33,264 nt of DNA from CAYFNK01 sp964474895 (GCA_964474895.1 CAYYUK010000007.1:1-33264), one strand, 5' to 3'. Shown: positions 8,001 to 17,957, counted from the stretch's first letter. Numbers and translations are program-made. Notes: a model not told the origin generated them from the sequence alone.

Positions 8001-10568
8001 AATAGATTGTAATGGACATGATATAAACTTTTCAAATACTGGTCCCGGATATGCTTTTAGGTCAATTGGTGTTAATGCGGATAATAGAAAAGACAATATT
8101 ACAATTAGAAATTGTAATATTCGATCTGGAGAGGGAAATGAAAATTATTATTCTGCTATTCTTTTTACAAATGTTGATGAAGGATATATTTACAATAATA
8201 CAATAAATACTTTTCCGCAACACGTTGGTAAGGGCAGGATAGATGGTGTAAGTCTTAATGAGACTAGTAATATTAGTGTCATGGACAATAATATATCTTC
8301 AAATGAATTTTCTATACTTGCAGCATCGATTCATTTGCATAATTCGTCTAATATTATATTAAAGGGCAATAAACTTAATCTTAGTGGACCTGGGTTTTTT
8401 GGAATAGAAAGTCTTGATATGCCCTCTTCTTATGTGGTTATAGACTCTAATAATATTATTTTCTCCGGCGAGGGAGCAGGGATTTGGAATGTTGGACAAA
8501 ACATAACTAATAACATAATTAATGTTACAAATTATACTGGAAGTAATTATGGGCTTCGGGCTTCTGAAAATTCTACTATTTTGAATAACACCTTTTATGT
8601 TAGGGGTTGTGGGGTTGAATTGTCAGATTATTCTACTTTTGAAAATAATACTGTAGTCTCTCAAAATTTTGTTGGACTTAAAGTTTTAGGTAGTTATAGT
8701 AACATTAGTTATAACAATTTCACTGCCACTGGAGACGAAGGAAAGGGAGCCTATTTTTATTCCGCCATGAATAATAAATTTTTTGGTAATGATATAAACA
8801 CTAATAACTGTGATCCTCATGCTTTGCAAAGATATAGAAATTGTCACGGAATTCAGTTTTATGGTTCAAATTATAATCTAATTGAAAATAACACAATTGC
8901 TGTTCGCGGTGCAGAATCTGATGTTTTTTATTTTTATCAACAGTCATATAATAATTCTATTTCAAATAATGATATAATTTTTGCCCAAGCAGATGTAATT
9001 AAATTGGGGGATGGCGCAAGTTCACATATGAACAATTTTACAAATAACAGATTTAGTAATGTTTACGGCTATGACTTGAATATAAGCGGACAAGGGGCTA
9101 ATTATACCTATTTAGTTGATCAACCAATAGGAAAGTATTATATTAAGGATGATTCAATAGTTTATTTTAAAGACACCAATGAAGGAGAATTAAGATTTCT
9201 TGAGCCGCTTGGGAAAGGTATGAGTATAGACAGAGAAAGTCTTAGTTCAGATGTTATGATAGGAAACAATTCTATTTATGTAAATTCTTCAGTAAATGGA
9301 TTAAATGTTAGTGCTGCTTTAACATTTTATAATATTGATCACAATATATCAGGTAATAAAACTGCTTATAGAGAAGGTTCAATTTGTCCTAGCAAGGTTT
9401 GTAGTAATATAACTAATGTGTCGGATACTTTTTTCTTTAATGTTACAGGGTTTAGTACTTATCATATTAGTAATGAGTCTGTTTCGAATCCGTTAGGTGA
9501 AGGTTCTACTAGGAGAAATTTTGGAAATGTTGAAACTTTTGTCTCTGAATGTAATGTTAGCTCTGATTGTCCGCTTTTCTATGAAAGATGTATTGGTGGA
9601 GAATGTGTGAAAATTTTGGATGTAAATATACTTAGAACTAATTCTCCAGTTAAACCAGGAAGTACATTAGAATTTACTTATAATGTTGAATCTCCTTATG
9701 ATCTTAGTGGAGATTTTGATGTTAGATATTGGATTCAAAGGGCAGGGGCTTCATTTAGTCCAGAAATTAATTCTACTTGTGGAAATAGTATAAAGGAAGG
9801 ATTTGAGAAATGTGATTTCGGAGACAAAAATACTGCTGAAGCATGTTTTCCAGAATATGGTATTAATTGCACTTATTGTGATCTAGATTGCAAATTTAAT
9901 GAAGTTATTGGTGACTATTGTGGTGATGGAGAATGTAGCGATTCTACCGAAAATGTGTATAACTGTCAAAAAGATTGTGGAAGGGGTAATTATTGGAATA
10001 GGTTCTTTTATTTTGTATTAGATTTCTTTAGGTTTACTGGATTTGTAGGTGCAGATATTGAAAATCAAGATTCTGTTTATATTGGTTCTGATGATGGGAA
10101 AATTATTGGAAGTGGCAGTATTTACATCCCCGAAGATTTATTGGGTGAGTATGAATTATACATTCAAATCGAAGGGGATAATTATATTGTTGAAACTAGC
10201 AGACTGATTGAGGTTTCTCATAATGTTCAAATTGTTGTTGATGTTTTGGTTGGCAGTCTTGAAAATCTTTTATCTCCTGCTGAATTTGAATGGTCTTTGT
10301 TTTCTAATGTCTTAGAAGATGTTCCTGTTAAAATTTATGAGGAACTATCTCTTGATGGGGTGCTGGTATGGTCCCAAATTAGAGATGTTTTAGTTAGCGA
10401 GGAGCTGAAGGTCGATACTTTTATTGATTATTTGGATTTTGGAGAATATGATTATAAATTAATGTTATATTATGATGATGAAGTCTATGAAAGTTCTTCT
10501 AAGATTAATATTGTTGAACAAAGAAGTGATAGTGTTTGCTCCAAGGTTTTGAATCTTTTTTATCCCAC
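5026..10568 (+). CDS. Giant anchored beta-helix surface protein A (3' end lost in gap)
   Basis: 1847 codons are visible, with no stop before the assembly gap. Order of parts: cytoplasmic N-terminus 1-60 with a GKDYFYTSVRG...YLGS motif; membrane anchor about 64-82; Glu/Asp-rich stalk about 90-190; a VWKKKVVLD region; amphipathic segments ending in TG motifs; a shared 225-residue module (331-555); beta-helix 1 with LDCKGHTI and CNI repeats (about 655-850); a beta-sandwich cap with a WCGDGEC motif; a larger beta-helix 2 (about 960-1355); a second cap; and Cys-rich motifs including YCGDGEC. A late FFYFVLDFFRFTGFVG segment and an Ig-like part follow. N-x-S/T sequons are very dense, fitting an N-glycosylated outer protein. 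It is type II in topology. Adhesion or a glycan-binding/lyase-type tip is possible, but no catalytic motif was identified. Confidence 0.8.
5203..5297 (+). repeat. Anchor repeat, copy 1 (partner 10705-10799)
   Basis: A 95-base block covering the membrane anchor and the NVELTGFVV motif. It aligns without gaps to 10705-10799 with 3 differences, all synonymous (AGT/AGC, TTG/TTA, ACT/ACA). Confidence 0.9.
6016..6690 (+). repeat. Shared A/C-rich module, copy 1 (partner 11584-12258)
   Basis: A 675-base, 225-codon block that aligns to 11584-12258 at a constant offset of 5568 with no gaps and only scattered substitutions. It starts at the VKEVEIEYQLPGPT region and ends at GQVRYAYDA. Its codons end in A and C (ACA, ATA, CTA, CCA), unlike the G/T-rich flanks. 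Confidence 0.9.
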
Positions 10569-10668
10569 NNNNNNNNNNNNNNNNNNNNNNNNNNNNNNNN
10601 NNNNNNNNNNNNNNNNNNNNNNNNNNNNNNNNNNNNNNNNNNNNNNNNNNNNNNNNNNNNNNNNNNNN
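10569..10668. other. Assembly gap (100 N)
   Basis: A run of exactly 100 N, the usual placeholder for a gap of unknown size. It falls just before the repeated anchor block, which is where a repeat would break an assembly. The reading frame passing through it is chance: the two real genes end and begin inside the missing sequence. Confidence 0.97.
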
Positions 10669-13600
10669 AATAAATCTAATTTCTTTTCTGTTGATTCCCT
10701 TAACCTACAAAGAAGCATGTTTGCACTACTTATTGTCTTTTTAGTTTTCTTTTTTATTTTTGGAATGAAGAACGTTGAACTTACAGGTTTTGTTGTTGAA
10801 GATAGTGGGTCTGATGTTGATGAAGAAGTTGCGGAAGAAGTAGAAGAAGTAGATGAAGAAACCACCGAAGAAGAAGTTGTAGAAGAAGATTCTGGAGGTG
10901 GAGAAGAGGAAGAAGAAGAAACTGAAGATGTGCAGGAAGAGTTACCTGAAGAAGATGCGGTTCCCCAGGACTTTGGCGATAATGAAACTGAAGAAATTAA
11001 TCTTACTGAAGATATAAACATTACTGAAGAAGAGGTAAATGAAACTCTTGAAATAAATGAAACCGAAATAGAAGATGTTATTGATAATAGAGATAGTTCT
11101 GTTTCAAATATGACAATTAATACTTCTGAAGCAAACATGTCATTGAATATTCCAATTGCTAATGGGTCTTTGAATTTGACTAATGAAACTACTATTAATG
11201 CTGTAGAGGTTAATCTTACTAATAACTTAACTGCGAATATAACAGATACTTACACTTCAGTTACTATAAATAAACAAGTAGTGTGGAAAAAGAAGGTTGT
11301 TTTGGATGAAGAAATTTCTGATTTAATTGTAGAGTTAGATCCTAAGGCTACCGATATAAATGTGATCGGTTTTGAAGACAATATTTCTATTGAAGTAACT
11401 AACGATGAAAATATTAGTGAAACGATTGAAGAGAGTGTTCCTTTAATTACAGGGCAAGCAACATTTAATGTAAATTCTGTATTTTCAAAGGTAGTAGAAT
11501 TCTTCAAAAACTTTTTTTCTGGTATTCCAACTGGTTATGTAGTTCATGAAGAAGAAATGATAGAAATTGTTATAGAAGGGGCCGTCAAAGAAGTAGAGAT
11601 CGAATACCAATTGCCAGGACCAACATCAGAAGAAACAGAGATAACAGAACATAAAAAGCAAATAACAGTATCAAGTGATATTCATTATGAAAATATTCTT
11701 ACATACACAGAGATAAAAGAATCTCCAGTAGAGAGCATAAACCTCTACTGGATTATTAATGATACAAGAACAAAACAGGAATTTACACCATATGATACAA
11801 ATGACAACGAACTAATAGATTACATAGAATGGATAACACCACATCTAAGTAATCAAACATATGAAGTTGAAATAACAATATTAAATTTAAACACTTTCGT
11901 AGAACAAGGAAATAATTGGACAGTAATGTTTAATACCACTGGAACTGCAAATTTAACAATAACTGCAGTGAATGATGCTTCTCAAGAATTACCACCCCCA
12001 AGAAATCATTCTGGATGGGATACCAAATGGACAATATATGACAACGTTGGTGAAGATTATGATTTAAAATTCTTAGAATTGAAATGTGGGGAAGAAGTCT
12101 TAGATTATGTTTGGGATGAAGAAGAAGAAAGCGTATTTGTTCAGAATTACTCCTGTAATGATACAGGATATGAAGTTGGATTAAAGTGGGCAAATACAAC
12201 AACAGATATTGCCCTGAGATTCGATTACGGTGGGCAAGTAAGGTATGCTTATGATGCTGTAAGTTGTGGAGATTATTTGACTGTAGATACCACCCTTACT
12301 GAAGATCTTACTGATTGTACTGGGCACGGTCTTGTGATGAACTTAAATGGTATAACTTTAGATTGTGCTGGCCATACCATTGACGGGGATGATGGAACTT
12401 CTGATGCAGGTGTTCATGCTAATCAGAAAGATAATCTTGTTATAAAAAACTGTGTTGTTGAGGATTTTGGAATTGGAATTTATGGTTATAACATGGAGAA
12501 TTCTCTTGTTATTAATAATAATGTAAGTAGTTCCTCAAATTATGGAATAGCACTTTATGGTTCTGCAGATGGACTTACAGAAAAAAATGTAATTGAGAAC
12601 AACACTATAATTAATAGTGCTGTTTATCAGATTCGTCGTGCAGGATATGTTAATAACAACAATTTTACTGGAAATGTTATTAATTCGTCTACTGGAGACG
12701 GTATAATGTTTTATGCAGGCAGGCAGTATGGGGATAGATTTGTTGATAATGCTATTGAGATCTCTGCGGATTCTTGGGAATATGGTGTATATGTTTATAA
12801 GCCTACAACTGTTTTTGAGAATGTTACATTCATCAATAATACTGTTTTAGCAAATGCTTATGGTCAATATGGTGTGAGAATTATTGCAGGAAATGGTGCG
12901 ATTAGAAATTTCTTATTTGAAAATACAAATGTGACTACAAATGGTACTTCTTCATCTTATGCAATTGAATTTGCAGGTTATCCTGATACTGGCGAGATTA
13001 GTGGTACTGTTGTGAGGAATAGCGTATTGAATGCTACAGATTCTCTTTCAATTATGTATAGGGGAAACAGTACCGATGGGCCACCAAATTTATTTAATAA
13101 TTATTTTGTTGATACAAAGCTTTACTCTGATGAAGCTTATTCATTGTACTTTGATGATTTTGGTGATAATGGAGTGAATAATATTACAATGTTGAACACC
13201 ACATATAATGGATATCTTAGATTTATTGGTGGTAGTACTGCTGGAATGATTTTTACTGATTGGCATCTTGAGTTTTATGTAAATTCTACAAGTGGCAGTG
13301 CTTTGGAAGGTGCAAACGTTTCTGCTTGGGATAGGAATGGTAATTTTGTTTTTTCTGGACTAACCGATGTAGATGGAATGTTCAGACGGAATCTTACAGA
13401 ATATAATCAAACAGATGATTATGATTATGATTATTACACTAATTATACAATTAATGCAACACATCCTAGCTCTTCCGGAAACTATACTGGACAGTTAAAC
13501 TTAACAGATAATATTAGATTGAATATTACTTTGGTTATGGGAGGGGTTGTTCCCAATGATCCAAATCCTTTATTGAGTTCCCTAGATGGAAGTAATGGTA

Positions 13601-16209
13601 CTTTTTCTGATTTGAATTGTTCTTCAACAATTTCAGATCCTAATGGAGATGATTTGAATGTTAGTGTTAAATGGTACAATAATTCTGTTCTTTGGTTGTC
13701 TGAAGATTTTAATAATTCTTATTCTAGTGGAACTTTGTTTAATGCTACTCTTGGTAGCGGAAATTTATCTGTTGGAGAAAATTGGACTTGTGGTATGCGG
13801 CTTAGTGATAATGATGGACTCGGTAATTGGGTTAATTCTACTAATTTAACAATTCTTTCCGCGGCTTCTTGTTTAGAGACCATAACTACTAGCACTACTC
13901 TTGATTCTGATCTTGATTGTCCAGGAGTAGCACACGGTTTGCAAATTGGTGCTAGCGATATCTTTTTGGATTGTGCAGGTCATATGATTAAAGGAGATGA
14001 TACTGCAGGTAGTAGGGGAATTAGAGCTGTTACCTCTTATAATAATGTTACAGTTAAAAATTGTGTGGTCGAGGATTTTGATTATGGAATAATTCTCTAT
14101 CCAACGAATAGTACTATTTCTAATAATACTGTAAATTCTACCCTAAGTTACGGGATTCTAGCCTACTCTAGTACTGCCTTTCTTGAGAATACAGTTATAG
14201 CAAACAATACTGTTTTGGATGCTGACACTTATTCTATTTCTATTTATAACGATGGTAATAATCCTTTTATTAATTTTAATGTGACTAATAATTTTGTTAA
14301 TGACACTGTTGGTGATGGGATTATGGTTCTTAGAGGTCACCAATATGGACACATTATTAAAGATAATTATGTTGAATTGTCCGAGGATACTAGTGAATAT
14401 GGTTTATTAATTTATACTCCTGAAGATGGGGGATTTGAAAACCTTTCGTATATTAATAATACTATAGTAACTTATGCTTCTGGACAGTATGGTGTAAGAA
14501 TCGCTCCAGATAGGTTTAGCAACATTAGTAACATTCTGTTTGATGGAAATAACATAACTACTGCTAGTTATGGTTTTGGAATCGATCATGAGTACTATAG
14601 TACTTTGAACTCTAGTGCACACGACATTATATTTAAAAATGGAATAATTAATTCTGGTAGTTACGCTATTCGTTATTATGCAAATACTACCGATCGTGAA
14701 ACCATACCTAATTTGTATAATATCTATTTTATTGATTCTGAGATATCCGGTAGCACTAATATTGCATATGTTGGAGATAGGAGTACAAGTGTTAGTCCAA
14801 ACAATCTTACATTTGTAAATTGTACTTTAAATGATCATGATTTTAATTTTGTAGCAGCAAATGATGCAAGTTTTTATGTTAAAGAATATCTTGATGTTTA
14901 TGTTAGTAATACTAGCGGAGATATTGAAAATGCCAATGTTACTACTTGGGATAAAGATAATAATTTTGTTTTCTCTGAATTGACAGATGCAGGTGGTTTT
15001 ATAACTAGGCAGAATGTTACTTCATATAATCAGACTAATGATGCTGTTTATAGTTTTTATTCTAATTATACAATGAATACTTCTCTCCCCCAGTATACTG
15101 ATACTAGGGAGTTGAATATTACTTCTTACTTACAGGAAAATGTTACTCCCAATCAGTTACCTTATTTAAGTACCATTATTTTGAATTCTACTTCTTTAAC
15201 TAATCTTACTTCTGAAGATTTACATTGTTATTTTAGTGTAAGAGATCATGATAGTGAAGATGATTTGTATGCAAATTACACTTGGTATGAAAATGATGTT
15301 GCAAAATTAAGCGGGCAAATTTCTGTTACTCACGATGTAACAACCTCAATTGTTCTTGGTTCTGGAAATACTACAAAGGGGGAAAATTGGAATTGTAATG
15401 TAACTCCTTATGATTCGGAGGCGTATGGAAGTAGCGCTGAGTCTGTTAAATTAACTATTTTAAATACTGCTCCAAATAAAGTTGTATTGAAATCTCCGAA
15501 AAATGCTAGTTCTACTACCGATAGAACTCCAGATATTAGTTGGTATAATCCTGGTGATGATGATAATGATGCCTTGACTTATGATCTTTGGGTTGATAAT
15601 GATTTTAATTTTCTTAGTCCTGAGATTAAGTTAGTAAAAGCTGCAGGTGTTGGTTATACTCCTACAGATGATTTGGATGTTGATACTACTTATTACTGGA
15701 GGGTTAGGGCTTGGGATGGTGAAATTTATGGTGAGTATAGTCTTGTGTGGGAGTTCGATATTGATAGTTATGTTGCAATTACAATTCCCAATGATACTAT
15801 GAATTTTGGAACTATAACTAGGGATGTTTATTATGATACTGAAACAGGAGATCCGGGTCCCTTTGTCGTTCAAAATGATGGCAATGCTTTGGTTAATATT
15901 ACTTCAGTGGGCACCAAGTTATTTGACGAGGCGGGATCTGAAACAGAATATTACCAATGTAAAGCAGATGATGTCTCTGGAGAAGAAGGTGCTTTTGATT
16001 CTGAAACTTCTTTGATGGACTGGGTTAATGTTACTTTTGGGTTGTTTGGTGTAGGTGATGAGAATAAAGTTGTTAATTTTCTTCAGTACCCCGATAATAA
16101 TGATAGTGTTGAGATTGATGTTAGGATTAAAGCTCCTTTGGATGAAGAGGCTACGTCTAAACTTTCTGTTATGACGTTTACTGCTGCTTTGACGGAGGGG
16201 GGTGTTTGA
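10669..16209 (+). CDS. Giant anchored beta-helix surface protein B (5' end lost in gap)
   Basis: 1846 residues visible. It opens with a short remnant before the anchor (LQRSMFALLIVFL), then a Glu/Asp-rich stalk and the same A/C-rich module as protein A. Beyond the module it differs from A: two tandem units of about 530 residues, each a beta-helix with LDCAGH and KNCVVEDF repeats, a carboxypeptidase-regulatory-like domain (FVFS.LTD motif) and an Ig-like domain. An FN3 domain (about 15470-15770) and a C-terminal domain with an MNFGTI...VQNDGN core follow. The C-terminal domain is also the body of the small protein at 18163-18756. N-x-S/T sequons are dense throughout. There is no C-terminal membrane segment, so the N-terminal anchor holds it. 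About 50-60 residues including the start are missing in the gap. Confidence 0.8.
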   Translation, partial: NKSNFFSVDSLNLQRSMFALLIVFLVFFFIFGMKNVELTGFVVEDSGSDVDEEVAEEVEEVDEETTEEEVVEEDSGGGEEEEEETEDVQEELPEEDAVPQDFGDNETEEINLTEDINITEEEVNETLEINETEIEDVIDNRDSSVSNMTINTSEANMSLNIPIANGSLNLTNETTINAVEVNLTNNLTANITDTYTSVTINKQVVWKKKVVLDEEISDLIVELDPKATDINVIGFEDNISIEVTNDENISETIEESVPLITGQATFNVNSVFSKVVEFFKNFFSGIPTGYVVHEEEMIEIVIEGAVKEVEIEYQLPGPTSEETEITEHKKQITVSSDIHYENILTYTEIKESPVESINLYWIINDTRTKQEFTPYDTNDNELIDYIEWITPHLSNQTYEVEITILNLNTFVEQGNNWTVMFNTTGTANLTITAVNDASQELPPPRNHSGWDTKWTIYDNVGEDYDLKFLELKCGEEVLDYVWDEEEESVFVQNYSCNDTGYEVGLKWANTTTDIALRFDYGGQVRYAYDAVSCGDYLTVDTTLTEDLTDCTGHGLVMNLNGITLDCAGHTIDGDDGTSDAGVHANQKDNLVIKNCVVEDFGIGIYGYNMENSLVINNNVSSSSNYGIALYGSADGLTEKNVIENNTIINSAVYQIRRAGYVNNNNFTGNVINSSTGDGIMFYAGRQYGDRFVDNAIEISADSWEYGVYVYKPTTVFENVTFINNTVLANAYGQYGVRIIAGNGAIRNFLFENTNVTTNGTSSSYAIEFAGYPDTGEISGTVVRNSVLNATDSLSIMYRGNSTDGPPNLFNNYFVDTKLYSDEAYSLYFDDFGDNGVNNITMLNTTYNGYLRFIGGSTAGMIFTDWHLEFYVNSTSGSALEGANVSAWDRNGNFVFSGLTDVDGMFRRNLTEYNQTDDYDYDYYTNYTINATHPSSSGNYTGQLNLTDNIRLNITLVMGGVVPNDPNPLLSSLDGSNGTFSDLNCSSTISDPNGDDLNVSVKWYNNSVLWLSEDFNNSYSSGTLFNATLGSGNLSVGENWTCGMRLSDNDGLGNWVNSTNLTILSAASCLETITTSTTLDSDLDCPGVAHGLQIGASDIFLDCAGHMIKGDDTAGSRGIRAVTSYNNVTVKNCVVEDFDYGIILYPTNSTISNNTVNSTLSYGILAYSSTAFLENTVIANNTVLDADTYSISIYNDGNNPFINFNVTNNFVNDTVGDGIMVLRGHQYGHIIKDNYVELSEDTSEYGLLIYTPEDGGFENLSYINNTIVTYASGQYGVRIAPDRFSNISNILFDGNNITTASYGFGIDHEYYSTLNSSAHDIIFKNGIINSGSYAIRYYANTTDRETIPNLYNIYFIDSEISGSTNIAYVGDRSTSVSPNNLTFVNCTLNDHDFNFVAANDASFYVKEYLDVYVSNTSGDIENANVTTWDKDNNFVFSELTDAGGFITRQNVTSYNQTNDAVYSFYSNYTMNTSLPQYTDTRELNITSYLQENVTPNQLPYLSTIILNSTSLTNLTSEDLHCYFSVRDHDSEDDLYANYTWYENDVAKLSGQISVTHDVTTSIVLGSGNTTKGENWNCNVTPYDSEAYGSSAESVKLTILNTAPNKVVLKSPKNASSTTDRTPDISWYNPGDDDNDALTYDLWVDNDFNFLSPEIKLVKAAGVGYTPTDDLDVDTTYYWRVRAWDGEIYGEYSLVWEFDIDSYVAITIPNDTMNFGTITRDVYYDTETGDPGPFVVQNDGNALVNITSVGTKLFDEAGSETEYYQCKADDVSGEEGAFDSETSLMDWVNVTFGLFGVGDENKVVNFLQYPDNNDSVEIDVRIKAPLDEEATSKLSVMTFTAALTEGGV
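10705..10799 (+). repeat. Anchor repeat, copy 2 (partner 5203-5297)
   Basis: The second copy of the membrane-anchor block, with 3 synonymous differences from the first. It shows that a second protein start belongs just upstream, inside the gap. Confidence 0.9.
11584..12258 (+). repeat. Shared A/C-rich module, copy 2 (partner 6016-6690)
   Basis: An ungapped partner of 6016-6690. The similarity stops sharply after the AYDA codons; the two proteins then have different beta-helices. Confidence 0.9.
12263..13860 (+). repeat. Protein-level tandem unit 1 in protein B
   Basis: Beta-helix, regulatory-like domain and Ig-like domain. It shares with unit 2 the motifs LDCAGH, KNCVVEDF, GDGIM, QYGVRI, FVFS.LTD, YNQT and GENW.C. 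The similarity is clear in protein but diverged in DNA. Boundaries are approximate. Confidence 0.75.
13868..15470 (+). repeat. Protein-level tandem unit 2 in protein B
   Basis: Second copy of the unit, with the same domain order and motifs (LDCAGHMIKGDD, KNCVVEDF, QYGVRI, FVFSELTD, GENWNC). Boundaries are approximate. Confidence 0.75.
16194..16204 (+). promoter_or_regulatory. Strong ribosome binding site inside the end of gene B
   Basis: GGAGGGGGGTG overlaps the last codons of gene B. Its distance to ATG 16212 is about 8 bases. The TTG at 16206 is only 1 base away and therefore unlikely to be the start. Confidence 0.7.
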
Positions 16210-16211
16210 AT

Positions 16212-16709
16212 ATGTTAAGTTTAAATAAAAGATATAAAGAATCTTCAGTTTTAGTATTGTCTGTTGTAATCATATTCTTGATAGTCTTTTTGGCTTTTAG
16301 TTCTATTACACTTATTGATCCGAGGGGGAAAATTACAGATAGATCTCCAATTTTTGAATGGAGTGGCAATTATGATAATTATACTCTTTTTGTTGACGAT
16401 GATTCTACTTTTGAAAATCCCTTATTGGTTTTTGTTTTGGAGGTAAATTATTTTGAGTTTGAGACAGATCTTGAATTTGGTGAATATTATTGGAAATTGG
16501 TTGCTACAAAAGATGGGAAACAAATTGAAAGTAAACCTTTGAAGTTTGAAGTTGTATCTCTTGTTGCATATTCTCTTGATGAAGAGAAGTTGGTAAATGA
16601 AGGCAATTCAAAGTCTAAACTAAATTCAATTACAGGTGGTGTTGTTTTGGATCCTGGGCAAAGTGAAGAAGTTAATGGGGGTAATTACACATTAGAGCAA
16701 GATGAATAG
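16212..16709 (+). CDS. Small anchored FN3-like surface protein
   Basis: 165 residues from ATG 16212, which starts 3 bases after the stop of gene B and is translationally coupled through the ribosome binding site inside gene B. Residues about 10-30 are a membrane anchor (VLVLSVVIIFLIVFLAF). An FN3-like domain (about 35-115) follows, with the pattern IFEW...YTLFVDDD.TFENP...YYWKLVATKDG. The same pattern occurs in the FN3 domain near the end of protein B (YDLWVDND, YYWRVRAWDGE), so the two probably arose by domain duplication. The C-terminus has a SITGGVV motif of the TG type seen in neighbours. It is likely a small partner of the giant proteins. No enzyme signature is visible. Confidence 0.75.
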   Translation: MLSLNKRYKESSVLVLSVVIIFLIVFLAFSSITLIDPRGKITDRSPIFEWSGNYDNYTLFVDDDSTFENPLLVFVLEVNYFEFETDLEFGEYYWKLVATKDGKQIESKPLKFEVVSLVAYSLDEEKLVNEGNSKSKLNSITGGVVLDPGQSEEVNGGNYTLEQDE

Positions 16710-17919
16710 AAAATCTTTAGTTGGATACTTTGTACTGTTTTTTCTAGTTTTGATTATGTCTCAATCTGTTTTAAGTTTAGGAGTTACTCCAGCTAGAGAA
16801 ACTTTTGATTTTGAGCCTGGATCCATACATGAAGTAAAATTTTCTTTGGTCAATAATGAGAATAGGGATATGGATATAGTTGTTTATGCGGAAGGAGGGC
16901 TTGTTGATAGTGTTGTTCTTGGTAGCAGTATGATTAGTTTTCTTTCTACCGATGAATCTAAGTCAGTATCTTACTTTTTTACTATGCCTGATAAATTAGA
17001 ACCTGGAATAACTGAAACTATGATTGTTGCTAAAGAGTTACCAAAAACTAATGCTTTCAAGGGAGCAGAAGTTAGTTCTGTTGTCTCAGTTGTTCATCAG
17101 TTACATGTTATGGTTCCCTATCCTGGTAAATATGCTACTGCTGAAATTAAGATTGCAGAGACTGGCAGGACAGATGTTGTTGACTTTATAATTCCAGTGA
17201 ATAATCTTGGTGTGCAAAACATTGCTAATGCCAATGGAGTTATAGACATTTATGATCCTCTGGATGAAAAAATAACTTCAATTAGTACTACTGAACTAGG
17301 AATTTCCTCTGGTGAAAAAGGCGAGTTGACTGCTGTATGGTTAGAGAATGTTAAACCAGGAAGGTATTATGCTAAGCTTACAGTATTTTATGATGAGAAA
17401 GTTACTTCTGAAATTGAGAAGGTATTCATTGTTGGTGGTGTTGAGTTAAATGTTTTAGATATTTTAGTCAATGAAGATTTTAAACTGGGGGACATAGCAA
17501 AATTTAATATTCTTGTTGAGAGCGATTGGTCTGAAAATATAGATGGTGTTTTTGCTGAAATGGTTGTTTATACTGTTAATGATGAAGAAGTTATAAGATT
17601 TAAAAGCTCAACCGAATCTGTAGGGCCTTTTGGCAGACAGGAAGTTATTGCTTATTGGGACACGAATGGTATTAAGGAAGGAATATACAAAACTACATTG
17701 ATTCTTCATTATGGTGGCAAGAGTTCAGAGATTGAGTTGGGTACTGCAATTTCTCTTACATCCATAGAATTTTCTGGACTTGAATTAACTGGTGAAGTTG
17801 TTTATGGTGAAGGTAAGATAAGTAAAACTACTGTTTTAACTGTATTAGTGATCGTTTTAGTTATAGGAAATCTATTGTGGTTTGTATACTTTAAGCGGAA
17901 GAAGAAACGAAAGATTTAA
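16702..17919 (+). CDS. Ig-like membrane protein, DUF916-like layout
   Basis: 405 residues, overlapping the previous gene by 8 bases. A signal peptide (1-25) is followed by LGVTPARETFDFEPGS, a beta-sandwich with VYAEGG, and two further Ig-like domains. One membrane segment (about 374-396) and a short basic tail (FKRKKKRKI) end the protein. The layout of signal peptide, Ig-like domains, C-terminal anchor and basic tail, and the opening sequence, resemble the bacterial DUF916/DUF3324 proteins that bind WxL surface proteins; this is resemblance by eye, not a proven match. The protein at 18796-19950 is a clear paralog. An ELTGEVV motif sits just before the membrane segment. It probably holds or receives surface subunits at the outer face of the membrane. 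Confidence 0.75.
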   Translation: MNRKSLVGYFVLFFLVLIMSQSVLSLGVTPARETFDFEPGSIHEVKFSLVNNENRDMDIVVYAEGGLVDSVVLGSSMISFLSTDESKSVSYFFTMPDKLEPGITETMIVAKELPKTNAFKGAEVSSVVSVVHQLHVMVPYPGKYATAEIKIAETGRTDVVDFIIPVNNLGVQNIANANGVIDIYDPLDEKITSISTTELGISSGEKGELTAVWLENVKPGRYYAKLTVFYDEKVTSEIEKVFIVGGVELNVLDILVNEDFKLGDIAKFNILVESDWSENIDGVFAEMVVYTVNDEEVIRFKSSTESVGPFGRQEVIAYWDTNGIKEGIYKTTLILHYGGKSSEIELGTAISLTSIEFSGLELTGEVVYGEGKISKTTVLTVLVIVLVIGNLLWFVYFKRKKKRKI

Positions 17920-17923
17920 ATAT
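17915..17923 (+). promoter_or_regulatory. TATA box for the small-subunit pair
   Basis: TTTAAATAT overlaps the end of the previous gene. A start about 26 bases on would fall just at the GGTGA site (17946-17950) that precedes ATG 17958 by 7 bases. Confidence 0.5.
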
Positions 17924-17957
17924 TTCTTTGGTATTTGAAGTGTAAGGTGATTTTTGG

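Noticed and set aside
6990..9480. CRISPR-like or satellite repeats in the giant genes
   Set aside because: The repeats are degenerate protein-level beta-helix turns (Asn and Val/Ile ladders) with no constant DNA repeat and no spacers.
10560..11138. Minus-strand Ser-rich frame across the gap
   Set aside because: It is the mirror of the Glu/Asp-rich stalk codons (GAA read as TTC) and crosses the N run.
16206..16208. TTG start for the small FN3 protein
   Set aside because: It lies 1 base after the ribosome binding site; ATG 16212 has correct spacing.
5026..16209. One surface protein of about 3700 residues
   Set aside because: The frame crosses 100 N and the membrane anchor and shared module restart after it, so two partial genes are reported instead.
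15471..16209. PGF-CTERM or LPXTG-type sorting signal at the end of the giant proteins
   Set aside because: Protein B ends in a folded domain with no C-terminal hydrophobic segment or basic tail; the anchor is N-terminal.
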